Below, piece after piece: positions 27,436 through 36,734 of a stretch of DNA of 57,114 nt. The notes below the pieces were generated by a model. That model made no database searches and was not told the DNA's origin. It saw only the letters and a list, made by a program, of their open reading frames with translations. This stretch comes from Prevotella sp. CAG:1058 (GTDB taxonomy: Bacteria; Bacteroidota; Bacteroidia; Bacteroidales; Bacteroidaceae). Numbering within the stretch: the first letter of the stretch is position 1; the number at the start of each line of letters is the position of its first letter. The translations under genes and the position numbers were made by a program. Location of the stretch: contig HF986650.1 of assembly GCA_000433175.1 (NCBI GenBank), forward strand, positions 1 to 57,114, in the 5' to 3' direction.

Positions 27436-28963
27436 GATGGAAAGTATATCAGATAGTAATAAAAGAATTGCAAAAAACACATTAGTGCTTTATTTTAGAA
27501 TGATTTTTGTTACGCTTTTATCATTGATAATAATAAAGTACACATTACAAATTCTTGGAGTTAATGATTATGGTATCTATAATATCATAGGTGGTGTTGT
27601 ATCATTCCTTACATTTATTACTGCCACAATATCTTCTGCAACACAACGTTTTTTGGCTTTTGAATTAGGCCGTAATAATATTGTTTCGTACAATAACACA
27701 TTTAACATGCTACTAAGTATTTTTGGAGGTATAAGTGTTATTCTTTTATTGATCTTTATTTTGTTGTCACATCCAATCGTTTATTTGTGGCTGAAAATTC
27801 CCAATAACAGACTGTATGCTGCTGAAATAGTTTATTTCTTTTCAGTATTCTCGTTCATAATTAGTATTCTTGCAATACCATATATTTCGAGTATTGTGGC
27901 TAATGAAAAAATGAATGTTTATGCATACACGACAATTATTGATACAGTTGCAAAATTAATTTTACTTTTGGCTCTAGTATTTTCACCTTTTGACAAATTA
28001 ATAACTTTTGCAATTGGAACCTTTATTGTAACATTACTTTCTAATAGCATTTACGTCTTTTATAATCAGAAAAATATAAATGGAACCCATTTGTATTTTT
28101 ATTGGGAATATAAGTTGTTTCGCAAATTAATGAGTTATGCCGGATGGTCTTTCTTTGGCTCTATCTCAGGTGTACTTTGCAATCAAGGTTTATCGATTAT
28201 AATGAACTTGTTTTTTGGTGTAGCGACAAATGCAGCCAAAGCAATTTCAGATAAAATAATGAGTGTTGTACAATCATTTGTCATGAATTTTTATATGGCG
28301 GTATCACCACAAATTACAAAAACATATGCTAATAATGATTTAGATTCTACAGTTAATCTTGCATTTAAGAGTACTAGACTTGGATATTATCTTATGCTCA
28401 TTATATCTGTACCCGTAATACTATTACTTGATAAAATACTGGCTTTATGGCTTGCTGAAACATACACACAAGACATGTTAATATTTACGAGACTTTCGTT
28501 AGTATTTGCATTAATTAATGTTTTTGAGTCACCTATAACTTTTATGGTTAGAGCTACAGGAAATATAAAAAAGTACCAAATATCTGTAGGAATATTCACA
28601 TTATTAGTTCTTCCAACAACTTATTTGCTTTATAAAATTGGTTGTCCGGCATATGTTGCTTTTTGGAGTGAAATAATCATTTATGCAATGGTACAATTAA
28701 TAAGAGTAAAAATAGCAAGTGAATTTTATCCAATTACAATAAAATACTATATAAAAGAAGTTTTAGCATTACCAATAATAATCTCAGCTGTTATATTTAT
28801 ATTGTTTAAAATACTTGAGATATTACAATTTAACATTTGGGTAATAACATCGATTTGTTTTATTATTATGGTTATTATGGTATGGTGTTATGGATTACAT
28901 TCAAGTGAGAGAAGACATATAATAAATGCAATTAAAAGATGCACTATAAAATATTTTGTGTAA
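27422..28963 (+). CDS. Polysaccharide repeat-unit flippase (Wzx, MOP superfamily)
   Basis: 513 residues from the ATG at 27422, overlapping the polymerase gene by 14 bp. In-frame starts at 27428 (GTG, spaced 6 bp after AGGAGG) and 27437 (ATG) are alternatives. It has about 12-14 membrane helices and N-terminal features of Wzx/RfbX proteins (YTLQILGVNDYGIYNIIGG, ISSATQRFLAFELGR). It flips undecaprenyl-linked repeat units across the inner membrane. A/T-rich like the polymerase. It is the last gene on the plus strand of the locus and is followed by a terminator and the IS256 remnant. Confidence 0.9.
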   Translation: MDVDKMESISDSNKRIAKNTLVLYFRMIFVTLLSLIIIKYTLQILGVNDYGIYNIIGGVVSFLTFITATISSATQRFLAFELGRNNIVSYNNTFNMLLSIFGGISVILLLIFILLSHPIVYLWLKIPNNRLYAAEIVYFFSVFSFIISILAIPYISSIVANEKMNVYAYTTIIDTVAKLILLLALVFSPFDKLITFAIGTFIVTLLSNSIYVFYNQKNINGTHLYFYWEYKLFRKLMSYAGWSFFGSISGVLCNQGLSIIMNLFFGVATNAAKAISDKIMSVVQSFVMNFYMAVSPQITKTYANNDLDSTVNLAFKSTRLGYYLMLIISVPVILLLDKILALWLAETYTQDMLIFTRLSLVFALINVFESPITFMVRATGNIKKYQISVGIFTLLVLPTTYLLYKIGCPAYVAFWSEIIIYAMVQLIRVKIASEFYPITIKYYIKEVLALPIIISAVIFILFKILEILQFNIWVITSICFIIMVIMVWCYGLHSSERRHIINAIKRCTIKYFV

Positions 28964-28967
28964 ATGG

Positions 28968-29003
28968 AAATACGGGATTCAAATTAGAGTCTCGTATTTT
29001 TTA
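28968..29003 (+). terminator. Terminator after the flippase gene
   Basis: A 10-bp stem (28968-28977 with 28990-28999, one wobble pair) runs into a T-rich tail. It starts 5 bp after the stop codon and closes the plus-strand half of the polysaccharide locus. Confidence 0.75.
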
Positions 29004-29049
29004 TTTATAGCTTTGCAAAATGATAAGATTATGAAAAAAGCATCAAGTA

Positions 29050-29539
29050 GTGCCCGATGAGGTGTTAAGCAAGGAGTTCCTTTGCCAGTTCAAGACAGAA
29101 GCCGATGTAAGCAAGTTCCTGAAGCAGTTGCATTCCCAGGTATTGGAAAAGATGCTTGAAAGTGAAATGGATGCCCATTGGGGATATGAAAAGAATTCCG
29201 TGGCCGGTAATAACAGTTGCGATTCACGTAATGGCAGCTATCCGAAGAGGAGCCAAACTACATGGAGAATCTGTCATTTCCATTCCACGTGACCGTAACG
29301 CCCAATTTGAGCCGATAGCCGCGCTCAAACATGAAAGTCGTGGACTTTCGATATAAAAGCTTGTTCTCCCTATATGCTAAAGGAATGAACGTTTCTGACA
29401 CAGAGAAAGAGATGCCGTAAAAAAGACCGTTTATCTTTCACTTATGGAGATTGAGAAGAAATGGACACAGCCTATTCATAACTGGGGGTTGATTATGAAT
29501 CAATTTATTTGTATTTTTGAAAACAGAGTTCAGATATAA
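29050..29539 (+). pseudogene. IS256-family (mutator-type) transposase, internally deleted and frameshifted
   Basis: The first part, from a GTG at 29050, reads FLCQFKTEADVSKFLKQLHS and GYEKNSVAGNNS, typical of the IS256 transposase N-terminus. The reading then shifts frame and continues as HGESVISIPRDRNAQFEPIA and, after a stop, SLFSLYAKGMNVSDTEKEM. It jumps directly to the C-terminal end, TVYLSLMEIEKKWTQPIHNW, stopping at 29539. The central ~200 or more residues, including most of the DDE catalytic core, are missing. The gene cannot make a working transposase. Confidence 0.88.
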
Positions 29540-29594
29540 GGATAAACTTACGGCTGAATCCTGTTTCTATTTACACAAAATTTTGGACAGTGTC
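29050..29594 (+). mobile_element. Remnant of an IS256-family insertion sequence
   Basis: The transposase fragments are followed by a probable right terminal inverted repeat at 29570-29594, ending GGACAGTGTC. No matching left end is visible between 28964 and 29050. The remnant sits between the convergent flippase and glycosyltransferase genes, so it may mark an old recombination junction of the locus. Confidence 0.75.
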
Positions 29595-29660
29595 TTATAA
29601 AAATACAAAATCGTCTAATTTTCACAACTTATTTTAAAATTTTCTTAACCGAACTCACGT

Positions 29661-30512
29661 TTATTTAGTTCCGCCAAAGGATTTTCTTAATAAAATCCTT
29701 TTTCTTAGAATATATTTATATATGAATGATCTTAATTCAACAGGAATAAGTCTTATTGTACTTCTTACAATTACATTGAACAAGAACTCTCTTTTTGTCA
29801 GGAATCCAACACTATAGAATTTCTTTTGTGCTCTTAAGTCATCTTTTGCATATTTCCAACCTCCACGTCTCTTATAAAGGTCAGACGTAAATCTAAAATA
29901 TAATAGACTTTCTTGTAAATTATAAAATTTACAACCGTTCATTATCATTTTTATCCAAAGATAATAATCTTCAGGAAAATCTTTATATCCTCCTAATTCA
30001 ATAACTTTATCACGTTTGTATACTACTGTAGGATGGTTAACAGGGCATCTTAGTTTTGCATATTTTATAATTTCTTCATGTGTTTCGGGAATTCTTCTTT
30101 GAGATACAACATTGTTTTTGTCATTTTCAAACTCATCAATCCAAGAACTACATATATCAATGTCATTATTATTATACATGAATTTTATTTCTTTTTCAAA
30201 TCTGTTTGGTTTGCATATATCGTCACTATCCATCCTCGCAACTAAATTATATTTGCAGTGTTTCAGTCCGATGTTTAATGCATGGCCTAACCCATAATTT
30301 TTTTCAAGTGGGATTATTTTTAGTTCTTTATGTTTATTCGAAAAGTCTTTTATGGTATTATAAAGTTCATTTGTTAATGGTCCATCTTCAATTAATATAA
30401 CTTCAGTTGGTAATAATGTTTGGTTAAATACACTATCTAATGATTCTTTAAGAAATTCAGGTTTTTCTTTAATGTAAACAGACATTAAAACAGAAAAATT
30501 CATGTTTCCCAT
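29661..30512 (-). CDS. Family 2 glycosyltransferase
   Basis: 283 residues; an internal ATG at 30503 (MNFSVLMS) is an equally good start. GT-A fold: FSVLMSVYIKEKPEFLKESL at the N-terminus, the nucleotide-sugar region EVILIEDGPL, and the metal-binding DxD as ARMDSDDI (~95). GT2 enzymes of this type transfer a sugar from a UDP- or dTDP-sugar to the lipid-linked repeat unit at the cytoplasmic face. Last gene of the minus-strand glycosyltransferase cluster, 64 bp after the preceding GT4 gene. A/T-rich. The specific linkage cannot be predicted. Confidence 0.9.
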   Translation of the reverse strand: MGNMNFSVLMSVYIKEKPEFLKESLDSVFNQTLLPTEVILIEDGPLTNELYNTIKDFSNKHKELKIIPLEKNYGLGHALNIGLKHCKYNLVARMDSDDICKPNRFEKEIKFMYNNNDIDICSSWIDEFENDKNNVVSQRRIPETHEEIIKYAKLRCPVNHPTVVYKRDKVIELGGYKDFPEDYYLWIKMIMNGCKFYNLQESLLYFRFTSDLYKRRGGWKYAKDDLRAQKKFYSVGFLTKREFLFNVIVRSTIRLIPVELRSFIYKYILRKRILLRKSFGGTK

Positions 30513-30576
30513 AATATATACAATTTAAGATATAATTTAACTCTTTATAAATTACAATATAGCATATTTTATGAAT

Positions 30577-31545
30577 TTATATTGACAAGTATAAATTTTT
30601 ATATAATAACCGTATTTTTTCAGGGTTAAAGATACTCTCTATTTTTGTAACTTCAACATTTATTCCTATTGTTTCATTGATTTTATTAATAAAATCTTTT
30701 TTGTCTCCATATTTGAAAATACTGTAGCCTTTGATGTCGTCTAAGTGGTCTAGAATTCTTACATTTTCAGACATAACTACAGGAGTTCCATAACATAGAC
30801 TTTCCAATGTTACATACGAGAATGCTTCATATTTAGAAGGAACTACTACCAATGAAGCTTGCAAATAAAGTAGTGCAAGTTCTTCGTTTGAAATGTTTAT
30901 ATGTTGTGTTATGTCACTACGTTGTTTTATATTCCCTTTTCCTACACAATGTATATCATACTTACCTTCCGGAAGAAAATATAGGTGCTGAAATCCTTTT
31001 ACAGGATCATCAACTCTACCGACAAATAATATCATGTTTTTCTTTTTCTCTACATCTATTCCAATATTTTGTGGTTTAAACCAGTGAGGTATCATAACAA
31101 CATTCTTATGGAAAGAATTAAAAAATGCATAATCTTCTTTATTGATTGTTGTTATTGCTGTTGCACAATACTTTATTGTGTTTTTAAGAAAAATATTGAA
31201 AAACATTTTTCCTAATAATGGATGTGATAATCTATCAAAAGGATGCCAATGGGCTGTATATACAATACTTTTATGTAATATTTTTGCAGTTACGAGCGCT
31301 TGGACTGTTCCCATGGCGGTATACCCATTAATATGTACAATGTCAGCCTTTTTTATAGCTGCAGTTAATGTTTTTTGTTTATAGTAATAATGAAATAACC
31401 GAGATTTAATTTCAGGGTAATTTTCTATTACTCCTGCAGTACAATCTTTATCATTGTAAAAAAAATCAAATAACGATTGGCAATACGTTACAGTGCCATC
31501 GCACCCTCCTTTTGGGGATTGTCTTATATATATAATTTTTTTCAT
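30577..31545 (-). CDS. Family 4 (GT-B) glycosyltransferase
   Basis: 322 residues. The C-terminal half shows the GT4 nucleotide-sugar domain: ILFVGRVDDPVKGFQHL and then VVPSKYEAFSYVTLESLCYG, where the Glu-x7-Glu motif lies. The N-terminal half has KKADIVHINGYTAMGTVQAL, a typical acceptor-domain segment. It should add one sugar to the repeat unit. The start overlaps the end of the upstream gene by 4 bp (ATGA), so the two are translationally coupled. The protein is shorter than usual (350-400) because the N-terminal domain is compact. Confidence 0.9.
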   Translation of the reverse strand: MKKIIYIRQSPKGGCDGTVTYCQSLFDFFYNDKDCTAGVIENYPEIKSRLFHYYYKQKTLTAAIKKADIVHINGYTAMGTVQALVTAKILHKSIVYTAHWHPFDRLSHPLLGKMFFNIFLKNTIKYCATAITTINKEDYAFFNSFHKNVVMIPHWFKPQNIGIDVEKKKNMILFVGRVDDPVKGFQHLYFLPEGKYDIHCVGKGNIKQRSDITQHINISNEELALLYLQASLVVVPSKYEAFSYVTLESLCYGTPVVMSENVRILDHLDDIKGYSIFKYGDKKDFINKINETIGINVEVTKIESIFNPEKIRLLYKNLYLSI

Positions 31546-32804
31546 TTTTTTTCAATCAAAAAAGTATGTAGTTCAGGTCGGCAATAATTGTATAGGCTCT
31601 TTACAAAAAGAACATAACGTTTGTATCCAATAAGATGATAAAGGCATTTAAACATTATTCCAATCATTTTCCGTTTATTTTCAATATTGCTTATATTTCG
31701 CTGCGTTAGTTTATCAATATTTTCTTTCTTTATCATGTGATACTTGTTTAGTATACTATAAAAAGAATTCTTGCTAGTTGAGAACGGATTTAGTATTTTT
31801 TTTCCTGATAAAGTAAGACCGTGGTACAAACGTCTATGAAATGATGATATGCTATTGCCATCATCATAAGTTGCATAAGAATATTGCATTGAAATATATT
31901 TGTCAAAAGTGTTAGCATTCTTTATTAGCATTTTCACGTAAATGTCAGTAGCTAATTTTAAGTCATCATATTCTTTCAGGTTTTCAATTCTTTTTCTGTA
32001 TACGATACCTTTTTTCATTTTTTGATAATCATATCCAGCAAAATGTAGAAATACTAATTTATCTTCTTTATCATTATTATCATAAGTCCTGGATTTTACC
32101 ATAATGTCCCCGTCTCTTAAGAATAATTGTCTTTCAAAATAATTCCATGGGGCCATATTCATTCCTAGATTTCTTATTACATAAAGGTGTTCATTTCCCA
32201 AAAGTGCAGGTAGCCAGTCCATCCATTTCTGATCTGTAAAGTTTCCCACACTTCTGTCAACAAAGCAATCATTTTTTAGTCTTTCTCTCCACCACATAAG
32301 TATTTTCATAGAGAGTTCAGTTCTTTTTATTCCACAAAAGCCAAGATTAAATATTCCATTAACATTCATTGCCCATTCAGGATGCTCTCCTGTATAGTTT
32401 ACATGTATACCTGCAACTTGTGGAGTAAGTACGATATCATGTGTTTTAAGTTTCTCAAATATTTCTGTTACTGGTGAAAAAACGCATATATCAGGATCAA
32501 AATATATAGTATAATCATATCCTTTTGAGAAAAGATATTGGAAACAAAATGGTTTTATTGAAGTACAGAATTCTGTTAAATCATATTTAAATGACATATC
32601 TGTCCATTCTGTTTCAGTATAATCAGATATATTCCTAACGGGAATAACATTTTCAGGTATTTGTATTTTTTCTATGTCTATTTCATCTGCAACAAAAATG
32701 TAGAAATCCAAGTCTGATTTGTGGAATTTCATTAGTGATTGCTCAAGTATGAGGCCTAAACCAATATAATTTTTTGCAACTATTGTAAAAGAGCATTTTT
32801 TCAT
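31542..32804 (-). CDS. GT-A glycosyltransferase, family 8-like
   Basis: 420 residues. The start CSFTIVAKNYIGLGLILEQS and the metal-binding motif YDYTIYFDPDICVF (~105-118) resemble family 8-like nucleotide-sugar transferases. The later LVFLHFAGYDYQKMKKG segment is also typical of such enzymes. The C-terminal ~110 residues are basic and not recognised; they may contact the membrane. It overlaps the following GT4 gene by 4 bp and follows the acyltransferase by 6 bp, so these three genes form a tight operon. The sugar donor is unknown. Confidence 0.83.
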   Translation of the reverse strand: MKKCSFTIVAKNYIGLGLILEQSLMKFHKSDLDFYIFVADEIDIEKIQIPENVIPVRNISDYTETEWTDMSFKYDLTEFCTSIKPFCFQYLFSKGYDYTIYFDPDICVFSPVTEIFEKLKTHDIVLTPQVAGIHVNYTGEHPEWAMNVNGIFNLGFCGIKRTELSMKILMWWRERLKNDCFVDRSVGNFTDQKWMDWLPALLGNEHLYVIRNLGMNMAPWNYFERQLFLRDGDIMVKSRTYDNNDKEDKLVFLHFAGYDYQKMKKGIVYRKRIENLKEYDDLKLATDIYVKMLIKNANTFDKYISMQYSYATYDDGNSISSFHRRLYHGLTLSGKKILNPFSTSKNSFYSILNKYHMIKKENIDKLTQRNISNIENKRKMIGIMFKCLYHLIGYKRYVLFVKSLYNYCRPELHTFLIEKK

Positions 32805-32810
32805 ATTCTG

Positions 32811-33464
32811 TTAATCATTATTTTGTTTTATTATTTTAGCAGGATTTCCGGCTACTACACAATATTCTGGAACGTTTTTGGTTACAACACTATTTGCTGC
32901 AATTATAGCTCCGTTTCCGATAGATATATTGGGCAGTATCGTGGCTTTGTCGCCGATCCAAACATTATTGCCAATTATTATAGGTCCTTTAGAGTATATT
33001 GGACGTTGCGTTGGCGGTATCTTCATCATTTCCTTTATAGAGATACCATGAGAATTGTCTGATATTGTAACCCAACGACCTGTAAGAACATTGTGACCAA
33101 TACTAATTTTATTAATACACGTTATATGATTGTATTCTCCAAAATCACACCCATTACCAATTTCTATGTTAGGGTGCAATATTATATCGTTATATTTATC
33201 CCAAGCACATATAACACAATGTTTTCCGAAAACAGTATAGTTTCCAATAGTTATATGTTTTCCACCAATAAGTTTTATAGGTCTGTAAAATATGGTACCA
33301 ATACCAACTTTTCTAAAATTGGGAATTACCCAAAATGTATAAAGATATGAAATAAATAATCCTATGTATCTGTTTAATTTATAGTTATATATATAATGAA
33401 TTATTGCACATATTACACGTACAACGGGTTCCAGTTTAACTCTAAGAAAATGTGTCGTACTCAT
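32811..33464 (-). CDS. Left-handed beta-helix acyltransferase (hexapeptide repeat)
   Basis: 217 residues. From ~65 onward the protein is made of hexapeptide repeats ([LIV]-G-x4), for example KHITIGNYTVFGKHCVI, NIEIGNGCDFGEY and PIIIGNNVWIGDKATILP, ending with the usual VVAGNPAKII. The catalytic-type His is in SDNSHGIS. Enzymes of this type O-acetylate sugars of capsules and O-antigens using acetyl-CoA. The first ~60 residues are hydrophobic and could attach it to the membrane. It lies between two glycosyltransferase genes, suggesting that the polysaccharide is acetylated. Confidence 0.9.
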   Translation of the reverse strand: MSTTHFLRVKLEPVVRVICAIIHYIYNYKLNRYIGLFISYLYTFWVIPNFRKVGIGTIFYRPIKLIGGKHITIGNYTVFGKHCVICAWDKYNDIILHPNIEIGNGCDFGEYNHITCINKISIGHNVLTGRWVTISDNSHGISIKEMMKIPPTQRPIYSKGPIIIGNNVWIGDKATILPNISIGNGAIIAANSVVTKNVPEYCVVAGNPAKIIKQNND

Positions 33465-33551
33465 GAGTGTTTTTATCAGATAGAATTTTAATTATTTTAT
33501 TTCTAAATTATTATTAATTACAGCCATAGTATGACTTTATATCGTTCATTA

Positions 33552-34733
33552 TTAGAACGAAGGATTTTTATATATATTATAATATAGTTTGTATATCTCT
33601 ATTGCATTTTGCTCAATTGAGAAAGCATTTACAGCTCTTTGTTGTATACATTTTGCGATGTTGTTATATTCTCTTTCTTGCATTTCAACAACTTCGTTCA
33701 TTCTTGAAATGAGTTCACCGACAGTTGAAAATCTTAGTCCTCCGGTATAATCAATAATCTCTTTTGTTCCAGCTGTGTTCCTGCCAATAGGTATACATCC
33801 TAACATACATGCTTCAGCTGTCATTCTGCCAAAACCTTCAAACCAAGAGGCAACAATTAGTGCACGAGCTTTGCGTATATAGTCTTTAACGTTATTTTTA
33901 TAGCCTAGCCAATCTATAGCTTCACTGCAATTTAATTGTAGTGATAGTTTTTTCATCTTATAAATAAAGTGTTTATCTCCAAATCCTAATATTTTCAACC
34001 TATAGTCTTTATGAGTTTTATAAAACTCTGCAAATGCTCTTATTACATCTTCATGCCCTTTGTTTTCTTGAATTTGGCTTGCGCATGCAAAATACTTTTC
34101 TTTACTTATAGGTTCTTTGGCGTCATCTGTACTTAGTATGCCATTATAAATACATTTACAATTGGAGTTTTTGTCCAAATGAAAATATCTGAGAATATCT
34201 TTTGTTATTGTTATTACATAATTATCAGTTTGTAATTTTTTAATGAATATTTTTTTTGATGGAAAAATCTTCCAATTGAAGTCTTTGTCTTGATATTCTC
34301 TGAGATGCCAAACATGAGGTATGTTATACTTTTTTGCAACAGTATTTCCAATGCTGACAACACCTGTATTCGTATGAACGATATCGGGATTTGTGGTTTT
34401 TATGGTGTATTCTAATTGTTTTGTACCAATCAATATTTTTATTACAAGTTTTAGGATATTTATTGGCCACAAAATTCTTTGTTCCCAATTTAGTGTTATT
34501 GGCCAAATTTGCATTGGTATAAAAATGCCATGATATTCAATATTTAATTGTTCTATTCTTTTGAAAAATTCCTTCCCTGTATTTCCTTTGTATGTATTTG
34601 GACCTACAATTATTGGTTTTATGCCATATTTTACCAATTCAGTAATCATATTTAAAAATGATATAGTGGCTCCACCCATTTGACATCCATGGATAATATA
34701 TAGGACCTTTATTTCTTTTTTCTTATTTTCCAT
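33552..34733 (-). CDS. Family 4 (GT-B) glycosyltransferase
   Basis: 393 residues, standard GT4 length. The N-terminal domain begins VLYIIHGCQMGGATISFLNM, with the Gly-rich loop of GT-B enzymes, and contains NPDIVHTNTGVVSIG. The C-terminal nucleotide-sugar domain has ASQIQENKGHEDVIRAF and the Glu motif WFEGFGRMTAEACMLG. It is first in the minus-strand glycosyltransferase cluster, preceded by a -7-like site at 34859-34866. A/T-rich. Confidence 0.92.
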   Translation of the reverse strand: MENKKKEIKVLYIIHGCQMGGATISFLNMITELVKYGIKPIIVGPNTYKGNTGKEFFKRIEQLNIEYHGIFIPMQIWPITLNWEQRILWPINILKLVIKILIGTKQLEYTIKTTNPDIVHTNTGVVSIGNTVAKKYNIPHVWHLREYQDKDFNWKIFPSKKIFIKKLQTDNYVITITKDILRYFHLDKNSNCKCIYNGILSTDDAKEPISKEKYFACASQIQENKGHEDVIRAFAEFYKTHKDYRLKILGFGDKHFIYKMKKLSLQLNCSEAIDWLGYKNNVKDYIRKARALIVASWFEGFGRMTAEACMLGCIPIGRNTAGTKEIIDYTGGLRFSTVGELISRMNEVVEMQEREYNNIAKCIQQRAVNAFSIEQNAIEIYKLYYNIYKNPSF

Positions 34734-34858
34734 AAATATATTTTAACGCAAATTCATTTCTAAGAATTGTTAATTCTATGAGTAACGAAATATGTTGTAT
34801 TCTTTGTTATGCTCAAATATAAAGAATAATGGACAATACTCGTTTACTTCACTGAAAG

Positions 34859-34866
34859 CAAAGTTA
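34859..34866 (-). promoter_or_regulatory. Candidate -7 box for the glycosyltransferase cluster
   Basis: TAACTTTG on the minus strand, 126 bp before the first gene of the cluster. A second candidate, TATATTTG, lies at 34814-34821. Neither has a clear -33 TTTG at the right distance. Confidence 0.35.
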
Positions 34867-34869
34867 TAG

Positions 34870-35576
34870 AATTATTTCGTATTGTGAATGACTTTTGTTA
34901 AGTTTCTGACTCTCAAATGGAAAATATATGCAGAAAATCCACAAAAAGCACTGATTTAACGGTGGTTCAACTATATTTAAGGCACAAATCATACTATTAT
35001 GAATTATAGCAGTAGAAGTACTTCTATCTTGAGCTAGCTAACAATTTATGTTTAGTGTTGAGAGATTGTTTGTCTACGTATTATAACCAAGTTGAGAAGC
35101 AACACGGAAGGAGTATTGATGTTACTTTCTGACAAAATACTTTCTTAGGAACTTGGTGTCAAGCATGTTAAGAGAGAAAATTCTTTACTTTATTTTGTAT
35201 GGAGTTTTCTGTATATTAGAAAATGTTGATGTGATTTATGTTAATTAAAATAGAAAATGTATGGGCAAATATAACATTTGTTTACGTATGCTGGTATAAA
35301 TCATGGTCAAAACTATTATTTATCTGTTTAAAACAGTCTTTTTGAGCTTCAAAATATGGCTATTTTGCCTGTAAAATCTATTGTATTAGCACCTGAAAGT
35401 AGGCTTGTTGTGCTACTTGTATTTGTATTTATGTTTGTTGAATTGCGTAACTTGCAGAATGTCAGCAATATAGCATGAATACGCATTTTTGTGCGTATTT
35501 TGCGTTGCGCGCAAGAATTTTTATAAAGAGGCAACTCTGAGAGCATTAAATTATAAAAGTTTTCAGTTCCGATTTA
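34870..35576. other. Gene-free A/T-rich stretch at the edge of the polysaccharide locus
   Basis: About 700 bp with stops in all frames and no recognisable gene. Short stem-loops are visible, including arms at 35350-35356/35361-35367 and 35479-35485/35492-35498, and a palindrome-like CTGTTTAAAACAG near 35324. I found no transposase fragment or invertible-promoter repeats. A 65-codon minus-strand frame at 35349-35546 is not convincing. It may be decayed DNA from former capsule genes. Confidence 0.5.
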
Positions 35577-35622
35577 ACAATTTTGCATCAACTGTTACTG
35601 CCAATTGTTGATGCAAAATTGT
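35577..35622 (-). terminator. Stem-loop terminator after the membrane-protein gene
   Basis: A perfect 16-bp stem (35577-35592 with 35607-35622) and 14-base loop, 25 bp beyond the stop of the minus-strand membrane-protein gene. The T-run is weak. Confidence 0.65.
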
Positions 35623-35646
35623 CGTATCCGGGTATTTTGTTTTATG

Positions 35647-36534
35647 TTATATTGTTTTCATCTCTTGCTTTGCGTCCATCTTTTCTATTTCCCGTGTCTT
35701 GATGCTTCCGTAAAGAAAATAGCTTACGAAGATGGTAAAGATATTGATATACGACCAGATAAAGAATGTGAGTACGAATACGACGGATTGTATTATTACG
35801 AAATATGAAGGCAGGCCAATTGGGTCGCCAAGAGTGTTTACGCCATAAACTGACATTATGTTGGCTGTCATTATTATTATTAAGGGAATCGATACGAGCA
35901 ACGAACATACAAGTGTGCACAGTGTGGTCAGCAAAAGTGCTGTGAATATTAATCCCCAATGGCGTAGTCCTGTTACGTATGACTTGAAAATTATATTGCG
36001 CAACTTGCACTCTAGCTCAATCATGTACTGCATTACTACGTAGGCGTAAGGGAGCATTAATAGCATTATGATTAATGATGCTATAACGAATGTTGCGAAT
36101 ATATTTACAAGCTGAATGGTGCCTGCAGGTTGTTCGTGGTAAATAGTGGCATAGGCTATGCCTGTGAAGATCAGTCCTATTATGGCATTGAAACAAATGT
36201 AGCATAACGTTAGTTTTGAACTTCTTACAATGTTCCATTTCATTGGGCGACCGTTTACAAGGAACATAATCCGTGCGAAGTATGCCATTCCGGCACATAT
36301 CATGAATAATGAGAATGCGACAAGTCCTATTCTTAGCGCCGTATTGTAGCCGAACAGCATGGCGTGCAAGTACAGCGAAAGGTAAATGGCGGAAACTACT
36401 GCCAGCACGGCACAATAAATCCATGTACGTGCGAAGATGGTACGTATGTTGTTGAAGAGCATCTTGTTGGCTTCGGATAGACATGCTATGTAGCTACGGC
36501 TCTTGCTTAATGCGGCTTGTTTAATATTGTCCAT
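35647..36534 (-). CDS. Polytopic membrane protein of unknown function
   Basis: 295 residues with about six strongly hydrophobic helices (for example IYCAVLAVVSAIYLSLYL, LIFTALLLTTLCTLVCSLLV, FVLTFFIWSYINIFTIFVSY). The first 30 residues are hydrophilic and basic, and the C-terminus is charged (KTREIEKMDAKQEM). No signal peptide and no transporter motif that I recognise. Normal base composition returns here after the A/T-rich region, so this gene marks the right border of the variable locus. A TACCTTTG -7 box lies on its strand at 36637-36644 without a clear -33 element. Confidence 0.75.
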   Translation of the reverse strand: MDNIKQAALSKSRSYIACLSEANKMLFNNIRTIFARTWIYCAVLAVVSAIYLSLYLHAMLFGYNTALRIGLVAFSLFMICAGMAYFARIMFLVNGRPMKWNIVRSSKLTLCYICFNAIIGLIFTGIAYATIYHEQPAGTIQLVNIFATFVIASLIIMLLMLPYAYVVMQYMIELECKLRNIIFKSYVTGLRHWGLIFTALLLTTLCTLVCSLLVSIPLIIIMTANIMSVYGVNTLGDPIGLPSYFVIIQSVVFVLTFFIWSYINIFTIFVSYFLYGSIKTREIEKMDAKQEMKTI

Positions 36535-36689
36535 TTGTCATATCTGTTTTTTGCTGCCGGAGTTTAGTTTTGTTTTAAGCATTTTATGTGCTAGTATGGT
36601 GAAGCTCCGGCAGTTCGTTCACATTAATTTTTGCGACAAAGGTAGCAATATTATTGTTAATACGAGACTAAGGTATGGATAAAATTTGC

Positions 36690-36697
36690 TAACTTTG
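36690..36697 (+). promoter_or_regulatory. -7 box upstream of the Gfo/Idh oxidoreductase gene
   Basis: TAACTTTG fits TAnnTTTG and lies 37 bp before the start codon. No TTTG at the expected -33 distance. Confidence 0.4.
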
Positions 36698-36734
36698 CCT
36701 GCAAAAATATTGAAAAAGTAAAAGCTGGATAATT

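Noticed and set aside
35349..35546. 65-codon minus-strand frame
   Set aside because: Low-complexity Ser/Thr/Asn content, no start signal, lies in A/T-rich gene-free DNA.
34734..35646. Invertible (phase-variable) promoter as in Bacteroides capsule loci
   Set aside because: I could not find a pair of matching inverted repeats around the -7-like sites, and no invertase gene is nearby.
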